Shown: positions 53,684 to 63,364 of the stretch, one piece after another
Numbering within the stretch: position 1 is the first letter of the stretch
How the letters are laid out: each line of letters opens with the position of its first letter
Assembly: GCF_029690045.1 (NCBI RefSeq)
Contig: NZ_CP121464.1
Location: forward strand, 1,860,001-1,924,000
Length of the DNA stretch: 64,000 nt
Source: Janthinobacterium rivuli
Lineage (GTDB): Bacteria; Pseudomonadota; Gammaproteobacteria; Burkholderiales; Burkholderiaceae_D
Direction: 5' to 3'
Position numbers and translations under genes: made by a program
Notes under the pieces: generated by a model
What the model was told of the DNA's origin: nothing
Database searches by the model: none
Seen by the model: only the letters and a program-made list of their open reading frames with translations

Positions 53684-54889
53684 ATGCAGTTCGAAGTACG
53701 CGCGCTTTCCACGGACCAGGCCGTAACTATCTTGCAGACGTGCGTGATCGACGGCCGCGACGAAGCCGACGCGCGCCGCCAGGCCGAGGCGCGCGGCCTG
53801 TTCGTCAGCGCCATCCGCCCGCTGCGGGCGACGCCGTTCAGCGCGGCCGGCCGCCAGCGCGCGCGGGCCTTGCCCCTGCTGCTGTTCAGCCAGGAATTGC
53901 TGGCGCTGCTGAACGCGGGCCTGGGCATCGTCGAAGGGCTGGAAGCCTTGCTGGAAAAGGAAGCGTCGCCGGCCACGCGCAGCGTGCTCACGCGCCTGCT
54001 GGAAGGCTTGCGCGAAGGCAAGCGCTTTTCCGCCGTGCTGGCAGAACAAGCGGAACTGTTTCCGCCCTTGTACATCGGCATCGTCAAGGCGGCAGAGGGC
54101 ACGAGCGACTTGCCGCGCGCCTTGTCGCGCTACATCGACTACCAGCAGCGCATCGATACGGTGCGCAGTAAAATCGTCAGCGCCGCCATTTATCCCGCCA
54201 TCCTGCTGGCCGTGGGCGGCGGCGTCAGCGCCTTCCTGATCAGCTATGTCGTGCCCCGTTTCGCCGAGGTCTACCAGGGCGCCGGGCGCAACTTGCCGTG
54301 GATGTCGCAAGTGATGCTCAGCTGGGGCCAGTTCGTCACCGAACACGGCGTGCTGCTGTTGCTCGGGCTGGCGCTGGCCGGCAGCGTCGTGTTCACTGCC
54401 GTGCGGCGCGTGCTGCGCCATGGCGGCGTGGCGCGCCTGCTGGCGAAGCTGCCCGGCATCGGCGAGCGCGTGCGCATCTATGAACTGTCGCGCTTGTACC
54501 TGACACTGGGCATGCTGGCCGAAGGCGGCATCACCATCGTGCAGGCGATCGCCACCGTGCAGGCGATGGTGTCGCCGGGCATGCAGGCGTCGTTGCAGCA
54601 GGCGCGCGGCGCCATCGAGGCGGGCCAGCCCCTGTCGTCGGCCTTTGAGCAGCATCGACTGACGACGCCGATTTCCCTGCGCATGCTGCGCGTGGGCGAG
54701 CGCACGGGCGACATGGGCCCCATGCTGACACAGTCTGCCGCCTTTTACGATGGCGAAATCAGCCGCTGGATCGACCGTTTTACGCGCACGTTCGAGCCGC
54801 TGCTGATGGCCGCCATCGGCCTGGTCGTGGGCGCCATCGTGATCCTGCTGTACATGCCCATCTTTGACCTTGCCGGCGATATTTCATGA
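53684..54889 (+). CDS. gspF: Type II secretion inner-membrane platform protein GspF
   Basis: 401-residue GspF/PilC family protein. Two cytoplasmic T2SSF domains (LFSQELLALLNAGLGIVEGLEALL and ELSRLYLTLGMLAEGGITIVQAIATVQAM) alternate with three membrane segments (ILLAVGGGVSAFLISYVV, VLLLLGLALAGSVVF, LLMAAIGLVVGAIVILLYMPIFDL). It connects the ATPase to pseudopilus assembly. The ATG of gspE overlaps its stop (ATGA). Confidence 0.93.
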   Translation: MQFEVRALSTDQAVTILQTCVIDGRDEADARRQAEARGLFVSAIRPLRATPFSAAGRQRARALPLLLFSQELLALLNAGLGIVEGLEALLEKEASPATRSVLTRLLEGLREGKRFSAVLAEQAELFPPLYIGIVKAAEGTSDLPRALSRYIDYQQRIDTVRSKIVSAAIYPAILLAVGGGVSAFLISYVVPRFAEVYQGAGRNLPWMSQVMLSWGQFVTEHGVLLLLGLALAGSVVFTAVRRVLRHGGVARLLAKLPGIGERVRIYELSRLYLTLGMLAEGGITIVQAIATVQAMVSPGMQASLQQARGAIEAGQPLSSAFEQHRLTTPISLRMLRVGERTGDMGPMLTQSAAFYDGEISRWIDRFTRTFEPLLMAAIGLVVGAIVILLYMPIFDLAGDIS

Positions 54890-56586
54890 TGCAAACCGAA
54901 ACCACCGTCGCCAGCGTGGCCATCGATCCTGCGCTGCTGCAGCGCGCGCGCATCCTGAGCCGGCAATCGAAGCGTAGCCTGGTCGAGGAATTGCAGCAGC
55001 TGAGCGGCATCGAGGCGCGCGCCGTGGTGCGCGCACTGGCGCGTCCGTTCGGCCTGGACGTGCTGGAAACGGCCGACATGCTGGCGCTGTCTCCCGCCTT
55101 CGACGTGCTGCCCCTGTCGCAGGCGCTGGCGCGCCACAGCGTGCTGCTGCGCGCCGCCGATGGCCAGCTGGTGGGCGTGATCGCCGACCCTTTCGACCTT
55201 GACCTGCAAACCTGGCTGAATGCGCGCGCGGGGCAGGGCGCCTTGACCGTGCGCCTGGCGCTGCAGGCCGACATCGGCGCCTATTTGTCGAAGCAGGAAG
55301 AATCGGCGCGCGCCGTCGACAGCCTGCTGCCCGGCGCCGCCACGGACGCGCGGCGCGACGGCAAGACGGCGGCCGTGCTGTCGTTTGCCAGCGTGTCGGA
55401 AGCGGCCAGCCCCGCCGTCAAGCTGGTCAACTCGACCCTGTATGACGCGCTCAAAGCAGGCGCCTCGGACATCCACCTGGAAAGCACGGCAGGCGGCCTG
55501 GCCGTCAAGTACCGGGTCGACGGCGTGCTCGATCATGCCACGTCCGTCAACGGCATCGAAGTGGCCGAACACATCATCTCGCGCTTGAAAGTATTGGCCG
55601 AACTCGATATCGCCGAGCGCCGCGTGCCGCAGGACGGCAGCTTCCGCGTCGAATCGGGCGGACGCGAAATCGACTTGCGCGTCTCCATCATGCCCAGCAT
55701 CCATGGCGAAGATGCCGTCATTCGTATCCTCGACAAGCGCGCCATGATCGAGGCCTACGGCGCCCTGACCCTGGAAGCGCTGGGTTTTGATGCGCCTTCG
55801 CTGGAAGCCTTGCGCGCGCTGGCGCAGGAAGCCTACGGCATGCTGCTCGTCACCGGTCCCACGGGTTCGGGCAAGACGACGACCCTGTACGCGGCGCTGA
55901 CGGAAATCCATAACGGGCGCGAAAAGATCATCACCATCGAAGACCCCGTCGAATACCAGCTGCCCGGCATTTTGCAAATCCCCGTCAATGAAAAGAAGGG
56001 GCTGACCTTTGCCAAGGGCTTGCGCTCGATCCTGCGGCATGACCCGGACAAAATCATGGTGGGCGAGATCCGCGACCGTGAAACGGCGGAAATCGCCGTG
56101 CAATCGGCCCTCACGGGCCATTTGGTGCTGACCACCGTGCATGCGAATAATGTCTTCGACGTGTTCGGCCGTTTTACGCACATGGGCATCGACCCGTATG
56201 CGTTTGTTTCGGCCCTGAACGGCATCTGGGCGCAGCGCCTGATCCGCACCAACTGCCCCCATTGCGCCACCGATTACACGCCCGACGATGCGGAACTGGC
56301 CAGCGTGGGCCTGGCGCGCGCCGACGTTACGCAGTATCAATTCAAGCAGGGCAAGGGCTGTGGCGACTGCCGCGGCACGGGCTACAAGGGGCGCCGCTCG
56401 ATCGCCGAAATCCTCGTGCTGACCGATGAAATCCGCGAACTGATCGTCGATAAAAAACCGATCCGCCAGATCAAGGCGGCCGCGTATGCGAACGGCACGC
56501 GCAGCCTGCGCCTGGCGGCGCTGGAACTGGTCAAGTGGGGCGCCACCACCATCACGGAAATCAAGAGGGTCACCCTGCATGCGTAG
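54886..56586 (+). CDS. gspE: Type II secretion ATPase GspE
   Basis: 566-residue hexameric ATPase. The N-terminal N1/N2 region (LARPFGLDVLETADM) leads to Walker A GPTGSGKT at residues 324-331. The Asp box, Walker B (KIMVGEIRDRETAEIA), His box (GHLVLTTVHANN) and a tetracysteine zinc site (NCPHC ... CGDC) follow. All catalytic motifs are intact. It powers pseudopilus growth. The 3' end overlaps the next gene by 8 bp. Confidence 0.94.
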   Translation: MMQTETTVASVAIDPALLQRARILSRQSKRSLVEELQQLSGIEARAVVRALARPFGLDVLETADMLALSPAFDVLPLSQALARHSVLLRAADGQLVGVIADPFDLDLQTWLNARAGQGALTVRLALQADIGAYLSKQEESARAVDSLLPGAATDARRDGKTAAVLSFASVSEAASPAVKLVNSTLYDALKAGASDIHLESTAGGLAVKYRVDGVLDHATSVNGIEVAEHIISRLKVLAELDIAERRVPQDGSFRVESGGREIDLRVSIMPSIHGEDAVIRILDKRAMIEAYGALTLEALGFDAPSLEALRALAQEAYGMLLVTGPTGSGKTTTLYAALTEIHNGREKIITIEDPVEYQLPGILQIPVNEKKGLTFAKGLRSILRHDPDKIMVGEIRDRETAEIAVQSALTGHLVLTTVHANNVFDVFGRFTHMGIDPYAFVSALNGIWAQRLIRTNCPHCATDYTPDDAELASVGLARADVTQYQFKQGKGCGDCRGTGYKGRRSIAEILVLTDEIRELIVDKKPIRQIKAAAYANGTRSLRLAALELVKWGATTITEIKRVTLHA

Positions 56587-57397
56587 AGGTTTTGGACAAG
56601 CCCTGCGCCTGGGCGTGGCGGCGGGCAAGGTGAGCCTGTGGCGCAGCAGCCGCTGGCGCGCACCTGCCTGGACGCCGCTGGGCGAAGCCGCGTATGCGCC
56701 GGACGATGCGCCTCATGGCGACTTTGCCGCCCTGGGCCAGGCGCTGGAACAGATTTTGCCAGTTGGCCAATACGCGCGCTGGCCCTTGTCCGTGGTGCTC
56801 GACGATGCGCTGGCGCGCCTGTGGCAGGTGGACATGCCGCAAGGCGCCGCGCGCCTGGCCGACATCGAGGCGGCCGCCGCGCTGCGCTTTCAGTCGCTGT
56901 ATGGCGATGCACCGGGTCTGTGGCGCAGCAGCGGCGCCTGGGATGCGCGCGCGCCGTTTTTCTGCGCCGTGCCGCGCGCACTGCTGGCGCAGCTGACCCG
57001 CGTGGCGGCCGAACGCAAGCTGGCATTGATCTTTATCACGCCGCAATTCGCGCGCCACTGGAACCGCTGGCACGGCGCGCTGAAGCCGGGCGCCTGGTTT
57101 GGCCAGCTGCAGGAGCACGTCCTGACCTTGGGCGTGCGGCACGAGGGCCGTCTGCGCGCCGTGCGCGCGCTGCCCGTGCCGCCTGGCGCTGGCAGGGACT
57201 GGCTGGCGCAGACCCTGGCGCGCGAGGCGCTGCTGCAAGGCGTGCCCGCGCCGGTGCTGCTGCAGTTGTGCGGCGCGCCGCCAGCGGGCTGGCTGGCGCC
57301 GGCGCAAGCGTTCCACTGCCAGGTTTTCTCCACGCCGGACGGGGATGGCGTTTTGTCGCCGGCGGCCCGGCTGGCGCATAGCGGAGGTGTGGCATGA
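56579..57397 (+). CDS. PilM/GspL-like cytoplasmic component
   Basis: 272-residue protein lacking a clear membrane helix. It is weakly similar in layout to the actin-like cytoplasmic half of GspL/PilM (SVVLDDALARLWQVDMP, AAAALRFQSLYG). Assignment rests mostly on position between gspE and the PilN-like gene. It is rich in Trp, Arg and Ala. ATG 56579 overlaps the gspE stop. It probably recruits the ATPase to the inner-membrane assembly platform. Confidence 0.65.
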   Translation: MRRGFGQALRLGVAAGKVSLWRSSRWRAPAWTPLGEAAYAPDDAPHGDFAALGQALEQILPVGQYARWPLSVVLDDALARLWQVDMPQGAARLADIEAAAALRFQSLYGDAPGLWRSSGAWDARAPFFCAVPRALLAQLTRVAAERKLALIFITPQFARHWNRWHGALKPGAWFGQLQEHVLTLGVRHEGRLRAVRALPVPPGAGRDWLAQTLAREALLQGVPAPVLLQLCGAPPAGWLAPAQAFHCQVFSTPDGDGVLSPAARLAHSGGVA

Positions 57398-57942
57398 CGC
57401 GCCTCGATATCGATTTTGCGCCGCCCAACTGGCGCCGCAGCCTGCACCGCGTACCCGTCTGGGCGTGGTGCATCGGTGCGCTGGGCGTGGCGCTGGCCGT
57501 CACGGCCGCCTACAGCGGCAGCGCCGCGCTGCAGCGCCAGCAGGCAAGCGAGGCGCAGTTGCAGCGCGCGCAGCAGCGCGTGCTGGCCGCCACGCAGGGG
57601 GCGGTGAGCGCACCGCAAACACCGATCGCGCCGGCGCAGGCGGCAGCCGTGAATGCGGCCATCCTGCAATTGAATCTGCCATGGCGCGACCTGCAGGATG
57701 CGCTGGCCAGCGCCACGCCGCCCGCCATCGCGCTGCTGGCGCTGGAGCCGGATGCGCGCAAGCGCGTGCTGAAGATCACGGCCGAGACGACCAATAGCGA
57801 CGCCATGGTGGCCTACATCGCGCAACTGAAGCAGCAGGAGCTGTTCGGCACGCGCGTGCAGCTGCTGCGCCATGAAATTAACGCGCTCGATCCGAACAAA
57901 CCCCTGCGCTTCCAGCTCGAAGCGCGCTGGGGCACGCCATGA
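57394..57942 (+). CDS. PilN/GspL C-terminal-like inner-membrane protein
   Basis: 182-residue bitopic protein. A short cytoplasmic N-terminus (MTRLDIDFAPPNWRR, like the PilN start) precedes one membrane helix (AWCIGALGVALAVTAAY), a coiled coil and a ferredoxin-like periplasmic domain. ATGA overlaps on both sides. Together with the previous gene it would equal a split GspL. Confidence 0.72.
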   Translation: MTRLDIDFAPPNWRRSLHRVPVWAWCIGALGVALAVTAAYSGSAALQRQQASEAQLQRAQQRVLAATQGAVSAPQTPIAPAQAAAVNAAILQLNLPWRDLQDALASATPPAIALLALEPDARKRVLKITAETTNSDAMVAYIAQLKQQELFGTRVQLLRHEINALDPNKPLRFQLEARWGTP

Positions 57943-58502
57943 TGGCCATCGACCTCGCAATCGTGCGCCTGCGCGCGCAACTGCTGCTGCGCCGCCTGGG
58001 CGCGCCCGCCTGCCTGGCCGTGGCCCTGCTCGCGCTGGGCGTGGCAGCCTGGGCGTGGGCCTGGCAGCAGCGCGCCGTGGCGGCGCAACTGGAAGCGCGG
58101 CCCTTGCCGCGGCCAGTGCTGGCCGTCGCCATCGCGGCGCCGCCGGCGACGGCCAGCGAGAACCTGGCGCGCTTTTATGCCGCCCTGGGACAGCAGCGCC
58201 ACGCGGAGCAGCAAGTCAAGCAGCTGTTCGACCTGGCCGCGAAAAATGGCTTGCTGCTGGCGCAGGGCGAATACAAGAGTGGCTACGACAAGGCCAGCAG
58301 GGTCGCGACATACCAGGTGAGCTTGCCGCTGAAAGGCAGTTATGCGGCCGTGTCGCAATTCGCGTTGCAAGCGCTGCGCGCCGTCCCCTTTGCTTCGCTC
58401 GACGAACTGAGTTTTCGCCGCGAGCAGATCGCCGATACGCAACTCGAAGCGCGCTTGCGCCTGACTTTTTATTTAGCTGACAGCGCGGGAGAAGCTCCTT
58501 GA
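57939..58502 (+). CDS. PilO/GspM-like inner-membrane protein
   Basis: 187-residue bitopic protein with one membrane helix (LAVALLALGVAAWAWAW). A periplasmic domain follows with segment TYQVSLPLKGSYAAVSQFALQALRAVPFASLDELSFRRE, typical of PilO/GspM ferredoxin-like folds. It overlaps its neighbours by ATGA. It likely pairs with the PilN-like protein in the assembly platform. Confidence 0.72.
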   Translation: MMAIDLAIVRLRAQLLLRRLGAPACLAVALLALGVAAWAWAWQQRAVAAQLEARPLPRPVLAVAIAAPPATASENLARFYAALGQQRHAEQQVKQLFDLAAKNGLLLAQGEYKSGYDKASRVATYQVSLPLKGSYAAVSQFALQALRAVPFASLDELSFRREQIADTQLEARLRLTFYLADSAGEAP

Positions 58503-59026
58503 CCCCGCGCCATCGTCTCATGCTGGCCGGCGTGCTGGGTGCGGGCGCCTTGCTGCTGTTCGGCGAGCGCCAGCCCGTGGCCGAGGTGGCCGAGGCGGTC
58601 GAGCGGGCCGTCGCGCCCGCGCGCCATGCGGCCGCCAGGGCGCCGGCCGCGCAGCCGGCCATCCTGGCCCTGCTGCCGCGCAGCGAAGTGGCGGGCGAGG
58701 AGGGCGAGACCTTTGGCGGCGCCGGCGCTGGCGCTGTTTTTCAGAGCCAGAACTGGAATCCGCCGCCGCCGAAAATGGCAGCCGTCGCGCCACCGCCGCC
58801 ACCGCCGCCGATGGCGCCGCCGCTGCCCTTCGTCTACCTGGGCAAGGCGGCCGCCGATGGCGCCTGGGAAGTCTTTTTGTCGCGCGCCGACAAGACGTAT
58901 ATCGTGCGCGCCCATACCGTCATCGATGGCGCCTACAAGGTCGTGACGATCGCGCCGCCCGTCATGACGCTCACTTATCTGCCGTTGAACCAGGTTCAGC
59001 AGCTCAACATTGGAGTTTCCGAGTGA
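58499..59026 (+). CDS. PilP/GspC-like proline-rich periplasmic linker
   Basis: 175-residue protein with an N-terminal signal anchor. A Pro-rich linker (PPPPKMAAVAPPPPPPPMAP) precedes a small beta domain (FVYLGKAAADGAWEVFLSRADKTYIVRAHTVI) resembling the homology region of GspC/PilP, which contacts the secretin. The stop overlaps the secretin start (TGATG). Position, anchor, proline linker and beta domain support the call; sequence similarity is weak. Confidence 0.65.
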   Translation: MTPRHRLMLAGVLGAGALLLFGERQPVAEVAEAVERAVAPARHAAARAPAAQPAILALLPRSEVAGEEGETFGGAGAGAVFQSQNWNPPPPKMAAVAPPPPPPPMAPPLPFVYLGKAAADGAWEVFLSRADKTYIVRAHTVIDGAYKVVTIAPPVMTLTYLPLNQVQQLNIGVSE

Positions 59027-61056
59027 TGCCTCGTTCCTTTTCATCGGCGCTGCTGCCGGTAATGCTGGTGCTGCTGTCCGGCTGCGCTGGGCAGCAAGCC
59101 TACCGCGACGGGCGCGAGCTGATTGCGCAAGATCAGGTGCCGGCCGGCCTGCAAAAGCTGCAGGAAGCGCTGCGGCAGGATCCCGGCAACGCACAATACC
59201 GCAGCGCGTACCTGCAGGCGCGCGAACGGGCAACCGGCAGCCGCTTGCAGCAGGCCGAGCGCCAGGCGCAGGCGGGGCAGGGCGAGCTGGCGCGTGCTTC
59301 CTTCATGAGTGTGCTGGAAATCGATGCGCAGAACGAGCGCGCCAACAGCGGCTTGCGCGCGCTCGAGCGCGCGCAGCGCCAGGGGAAATTGCTGGCCGAC
59401 GCACGCACGGCGTTTGATGCAAAACAATACGACCCCGCGCGCCAGCGCCTGAACGCCATCCTGACGGAGCAGCCGAACCATGCGGGCGCGCGTGCGCTGC
59501 TGCGCGAGGTCGATGAAAAGACGGCGCCGCCCGTCGTTGAATCGGGCCTGGCCAAGTCGTACAAGCAGCCGATCACCATCGAGTTTCGCGACGCGCCCTT
59601 GAAACAGGTGTTCGAGCTGATCGCGCGCCGTTCCGGCCTCAATTTCGTCTTCGACAAGGACGTCAAGGCGGATGCGAAAACGTCGATCTTCCTGAAAAAC
59701 AGCACGGTGGAATCGGCCGTCTACTTCCTGCTGGTGACGAACCAGCTGGAACAGCAGGTGATGGATGCGAACACGATTCTGATTTACCCGAACGTGGCGG
59801 CAAAATTGAAGGAGTACCAGGAAGTGCTGGTAAAGACCTTCTTCCTGGCGAACGCGGATGCCAAACAGGTGGCCAACACGCTCAAGACCATTTTGAAGAC
59901 GCGCGACGTGGTGGCCGATGAAAAACTCAATCTCGTCATCGTGCGCGACACGCCCGAGGCGATCCGCCTGGCCGAGCGCCTGATCGCGCTGCAGGACGTG
60001 CCGGAGGCGGAGGTCGTGCTGGAACTGGAAATCCTCGAAGTCAAGCGCAGCCGCCTGATGGAGCTGGGCGTGGCCTGGCCATCGAGCCTGACCCTGACGC
60101 CGCTTTCCACCTCGGGCGGGATCGGGCTGACCATCAACGACCTGAATAATCTGAACCAGCGCACCATTGGCGTGAGCAACCTGGCCGTGACGGCAAACGC
60201 CAACAAGACGGATGGCGACGCGAACATTCTGGCCAACCCGCGCATCCGCGTGCGCAACCGTGAAAAGGCGAAATTCGTCATCGGCGACAGGGTACCCGTG
60301 GTGACCACCACCATTTCGCCGGGCACGGGCGGCTTCGCGTCCGAGTCGGTCAGCTACCTGGACGTGGGCCTGACGGTGAACGCCGAGCCGACCATCTATT
60401 TGAACAATGAAGTGGGCATCCGCATTTCGCTGGAAGTGAGCAACCTGGGGGCGGCCACCACCACCCGCAGTGGCTCGACCCTGTACCAGATTGGCACGCG
60501 TCAGGCGTCGACCATGCTGCAATTGAAGGATGGCGAAAACCAGGTACTGGCGGGCCTGATCAACAATGAAGAGCGCAGCTCGGGCAACAAGGTGCCGGGC
60601 CTGGGCGACATCCCCGTGCTGGGACGGCTGTTCGGCAGCAGCAAGGACGACAGCCAGAAGACGGAAATCGTGCTGTCGATCACGCCGCACCTGGTGCGCA
60701 CGGTGCAGCGTCCGGAAGCGAAGGAGTCGGAGTTTTCCGCCGGTACGGAAGGCAGCTTCCGCCGCCGGCCCGACATGGCGGCCAAGGCGCCCACGCAGAT
60801 GCCGGGCACGGTGATCGTGCGTTCCGGCCCGTCGGCCGTCGGCATGCAGCCGGCGCCGGCGCAGCCGATGATGGCGCCCGGCCAGGTGCCAGCGGCCTTG
60901 CCGCAGAGCGTGCCGGCGCCGGACGTGGCGCCGTCGCCCGAGCCGGCCGCCTCTCCCTTGCCGATACCGGCTGGCCAGCCCGTGCCGCTGCAGGCGGCGC
61001 CTTTGCCGTTCTCGTCCAGCCAGCCGGTGCCGGTGGCGCCGCCTCCCGCCAAATGA
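59026..61056 (+). CDS. gspD: Type II secretion secretin GspD with N-terminal TPR region
   Basis: 676-residue outer-membrane secretin. Lipoprotein signal (VLLSGC). Residues about 25-165 form TPR-like helices ([24 protein letters not shown]). An STN/N0-like domain ([28 protein letters not shown]) and an N-domain follow ([18 protein letters not shown]). The secretin core includes [11 protein letters not shown] and [29 protein letters not shown] Pro/Ala/Gln-rich tail covers about the last 90 residues. TPR-plus-secretin fusions are unlike classical GspD and resemble Geobacter-type T2SS or PilQ-like secretins. ATG 59026 or GTG 59023 is the start. Confidence 0.9.
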   Translation: MPRSFSSALLPVMLVLLSGCAGQQAYRDGRELIAQDQVPAGLQKLQEALRQDPGNAQYRSAYLQARERATGSRLQQAERQAQAGQGELARASFMSVLEIDAQNERANSGLRALERAQRQGKLLADARTAFDAKQYDPARQRLNAILTEQPNHAGARALLREVDEKTAPPVVESGLAKSYKQPITIEFRDAPLKQVFELIARRSGLNFVFDKDVKADAKTSIFLKNSTVESAVYFLLVTNQLEQQVMDANTILIYPNVAAKLKEYQEVLVKTFFLANADAKQVANTLKTILKTRDVVADEKLNLVIVRDTPEAIRLAERLIALQDVPEAEVVLELEILEVKRSRLMELGVAWPSSLTLTPLSTSGGIGLTINDLNNLNQRTIGVSNLAVTANANKTDGDANILANPRIRVRNREKAKFVIGDRVPVVTTTISPGTGGFASESVSYLDVGLTVNAEPTIYLNNEVGIRISLEVSNLGAATTTRSGSTLYQIGTRQASTMLQLKDGENQVLAGLINNEERSSGNKVPGLGDIPVLGRLFGSSKDDSQKTEIVLSITPHLVRTVQRPEAKESEFSAGTEGSFRRRPDMAAKAPTQMPGTVIVRSGPSAVGMQPAPAQPMMAPGQVPAALPQSVPAPDVAPSPEPAASPLPIPAGQPVPLQAAPLPFSSSQPVPVAPPPAK

Positions 61057-61544
61057 GACTGGCGCATGCGCAAGGCGGGCAAGGCGGCTTCACCCTGATC
61101 GAGCTGCTGGTGACCCTGGCCATCCTGGGCGTGCTGGCCACCCTGGTGATCCCCGTCACGCAGGTGACGGTGCAGCGGCGCCAGGAGCAGGAGCTGCGGC
61201 GCGCGCTGCGCGAGATCCGCCAGGGGCTCGATGCCTATAAACGGGCCGGCGACGAGGGCCGCGTCCTGCGCGCGCCCGACGTCAGCGGCTATCCGAAAAG
61301 CCTGGAACTGCTGGTCGAGGGCGTGCCGGACCAGCGCAACCCGAAGCGCAGCAAGCTGTTTTTCCTGCGCCGCGTGCCGCGCGACCCGTTCAATGGGGAC
61401 GCGGGCCTGAGCGATGCGCAAACGTGGGGCAAGCGCAGCTACGCCAGCGAAGCGGCCGAACCGCGCGAGGGCGACGATGTCTACGATGTGTACTCGACTT
61501 CCAACAAGACCGGCCTGAACAACGTGCCTTACCGTCTATGGTGA
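61053..61544 (+). CDS. Type II secretion pseudopilin (GspG/H-like)
   Basis: 163-residue pseudopilin. Cleavage site [24 protein letters not shown] with Glu5. A helical spine ([24 protein letters not shown]) leads to a C-terminal region with VPRDPFNGD and a [13 protein letters not shown] tail. ATGA overlap with the secretin stop. A minor pseudopilin that could form part of the tip. Confidence 0.87.
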   Translation: MRLAHAQGGQGGFTLIELLVTLAILGVLATLVIPVTQVTVQRRQEQELRRALREIRQGLDAYKRAGDEGRVLRAPDVSGYPKSLELLVEGVPDQRNPKRSKLFFLRRVPRDPFNGDAGLSDAQTWGKRSYASEAAEPREGDDVYDVYSTSNKTGLNNVPYRLW

Positions 61545-61547
61545 ACC

Positions 61548-61940
61548 ATGCCTGCCCATGACCGCGCCGCCCGCACGCGCGGCTTTACCCTGATCGAGTT
61601 GCTGGTGGTGCTCGGCATCGTGGCGCTGCTGCTGACCCTGGCCGTGCCCCGCTATTTTCCCAGCCTGGACAAGGCGAAGGAAACCGTGCTGGCCGATAAC
61701 TTGCGCAACCTGCGCGCGACCATCGACCAGTTCCACGGCGATACGGGCCGTTATCCCGATACGCTGGAGCAACTGGTGGAAAAGAAATACCTGCGCGCCA
61801 TGCCCATCGACCCCATCACGGATAGCGACAGCAGCTGGCTCATCGTGCCGCCGCCCGACGACACGCCGGGCCAGGTATATGACGTGAAAAGCGGCGCGCC
61901 CGGCAAGGACCGCAGCGGCACGCCGTTCGCCGACTGGTAG
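61548..61940 (+). CDS. Type II secretion pseudopilin (GspG-like, short)
   Basis: 130-residue pseudopilin. Cleavage [24 protein letters not shown] with Glu5, then a GspG-like body: DQFHGDTGRYPDTLEQLVEKKYLRAMPIDPITDSDSSW, and a C-terminal VYDVKSGAPGKDRSGTPFADW. It lies 3 bp after the previous pseudopilin. Similar proteins are common in T2SS-like operons of the order. Confidence 0.88.
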   Translation: MPAHDRAARTRGFTLIELLVVLGIVALLLTLAVPRYFPSLDKAKETVLADNLRNLRATIDQFHGDTGRYPDTLEQLVEKKYLRAMPIDPITDSDSSWLIVPPPDDTPGQVYDVKSGAPGKDRSGTPFADW

Positions 61941-61945
61941 CGGCC

Positions 61946-62578
61946 ATGCAACGTCCTGCGCGCCGCCAGTGCGGTTTTACGTACCTGGGCCTGATCATCC
62001 TGGTGGCCATCCTGGGCCTCGTGGGGGCGGCCGGGTTGAAGATGGGCTCCCTGCTGCAGCGTCAGGCGGCCGAGCAGGAATTGCTCGACATCGGCGCGCA
62101 GTTTGTCGATGCGCTGCAGAGTTACGCGGGCGCCACGCCAGCGGGCCAGCCGCAGCAGCCGCCGACTCTGGCCGCCTTGCTGCGCGACCCCCGCTTTCCG
62201 CAAGTGCGCCGGCATTTGCGCAAGCTGTATGTGGACCCCATCACGGGACGTGCCGAGTGGGGCTTGCTGTATCAGCCCGGCAGCCAGGGCATCATCGGCG
62301 TGCATAGCCTGTCGTCGTCCGCGCCTTTGAAAGTGGGCAATTTTGACGCCCGCTTCACCGGTTTTGAAGGCAGGTCGCGCTTGTCCGAGTGGCAGTTTGT
62401 CGCTGGCGGGCCCGTGCCGCCGGCGGGACTGGCCCTGGTGCCGGCAGACGCCGCCGCTCCGCCTGCCTTGTTTCCACCGCCACAAGCTGTCGCGCCGGCG
62501 TCCGAACCGGTACCGGCCGAGGTGGTGGAGCCGGAGGAAGAGACCGGCGCAGAACAAGAAGCGCGCAATCTGCTTTAA
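61946..62578 (+). CDS. Pseudopilin-like protein lacking Glu5 (possible tip, GspK-like)
   Basis: 210-residue protein. The prepilin-like N-terminus CG|FTYLGLIILVAILGLVGAAG has Gly where the pilin Glu5 should be. A soluble domain follows (HLRKLYVDPITGRAEWGLLYQPGSQGIIGVHSLS), then an acidic Pro/Ala/Glu tail (VVEPEEETGAEQE). Loss of Glu5 is known for the GspK tip pseudopilin, but this protein is shorter than GspK. Last gene of the secretion operon; no clear terminator follows. Confidence 0.82.
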   Translation: MQRPARRQCGFTYLGLIILVAILGLVGAAGLKMGSLLQRQAAEQELLDIGAQFVDALQSYAGATPAGQPQQPPTLAALLRDPRFPQVRRHLRKLYVDPITGRAEWGLLYQPGSQGIIGVHSLSSSAPLKVGNFDARFTGFEGRSRLSEWQFVAGGPVPPAGLALVPADAAAPPALFPPPQAVAPASEPVPAEVVEPEEETGAEQEARNLL

Positions 62579-62732
62579 CCATAAGTCAACAACGAGTATC
62601 CAAGGGTAACTATTTTCACCTGGAAATTCATCTTGACTCATAACCATTTCATAGAGAAAATACTTTCAATAAATGAAATTTCGATAAAATAATTACAAGT
62701 AATTTAATGTCTTTATGCTACCATTCCGCTTG

Positions 62733-62745
62733 GTACTTTCAGTAC
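62733..62745. promoter_or_regulatory. Small inverted repeat in PEP-CTERM promoter region
   Basis: GTACT-TTC-AGTAC, 5-bp perfect arms, 55 bp before the start at 62800. The 221-bp gap (62579-62799) is very AT-rich, with TTGACT at 62633-62638 as a possible -35; the -10 is unclear. Confidence 0.3.
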
Positions 62746-62799
62746 TAAAGCGATGGCTGGCCCACTTGGCGGCCATAAATTACTTTTAAGGGATAATTT

Positions 62800-63294
62800 A
62801 TGAAATTGAAATTTATCGCGGCAGGCATTCTGGCTGCAGCATCGTTCAGCGCATCGGCGGCCACCTACAATCTGGGTATCCTGGACCCGAGCGGCTTCGA
62901 TACGCGGGCATCGATCACCACCAATTTCGCCGCCAATTCGGTGGTCGATGATTTGTGGACCTTCAAGCTGCTGACCCCATCGTCGACCTCGTTTGGCGCC
63001 TTGCAAACGTTTTCCGTTGCCGAAGGCGCGATCAGCAACTTCGCGGCCACACTGGTGGGTTATGGCGACCTGACCCTGACGTCGGTGGCCGGCATCCAGA
63101 GCCTGAGCTGGGCCGGTTCCCTGGCTGCGGGCAACTACGAGGTGCGTGTATCGGGCTTGAGTGGTTTGCAGAATGGCCAGTACGTGGGCACGGTCTCCGC
63201 CTTGCCCGTGCCGGAACCGGAAACCTATGGCATGCTGCTGGGCGGCCTGGCGCTGGTCGGCTTCGCGGCCCGCCGCGCCCGCAAAGCTGCCTGA
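62800..63294 (+). CDS. Small PEP-CTERM protein, FxDxF-like
   Basis: 164-residue secreted protein. The signal peptide ends AASFSASAA. The beta-rich body of about 110 residues has an NSVVDDLWTFKL segment that loosely recalls FxDxF-type PEP-CTERM proteins. The C-terminal signal is VPEPETYGMLLGGLALVGFAARRARKAA. SD-like AAGGGA lies 11-16 bp before the ATG. It stands alone between its own promoter region and a strong terminator, directly after the secretion operon. Confidence 0.88.
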   Translation: MKLKFIAAGILAAASFSASAATYNLGILDPSGFDTRASITTNFAANSVVDDLWTFKLLTPSSTSFGALQTFSVAEGAISNFAATLVGYGDLTLTSVAGIQSLSWAGSLAAGNYEVRVSGLSGLQNGQYVGTVSALPVPEPETYGMLLGGLALVGFAARRARKAA

Positions 63295-63314
63295 TTTTTA
63301 TTGGTTAGAATGAC

Positions 63315-63339
63315 AAAACCCGCCGAGGCGGGTTTTTTT
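63315..63339 (+). terminator. Rho-independent terminator after PEP-CTERM gene
   Basis: AAAACCCGC, loop CGAG, GCGGGTTTTTTT: a strong stem and T-run 20 bp after the stop. Confidence 0.94.
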
Positions 63340-63364
63340 GTTTCTTGTTACGTGTGCGATTACG

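Noticed and set aside
62761..62790. Possible sigma-54 (-24/-12) promoter before the PEP-CTERM gene at 62800
   Set aside because: GG and GC dinucleotides are present, but their spacing is off by one or two bases from the required 12-bp step.
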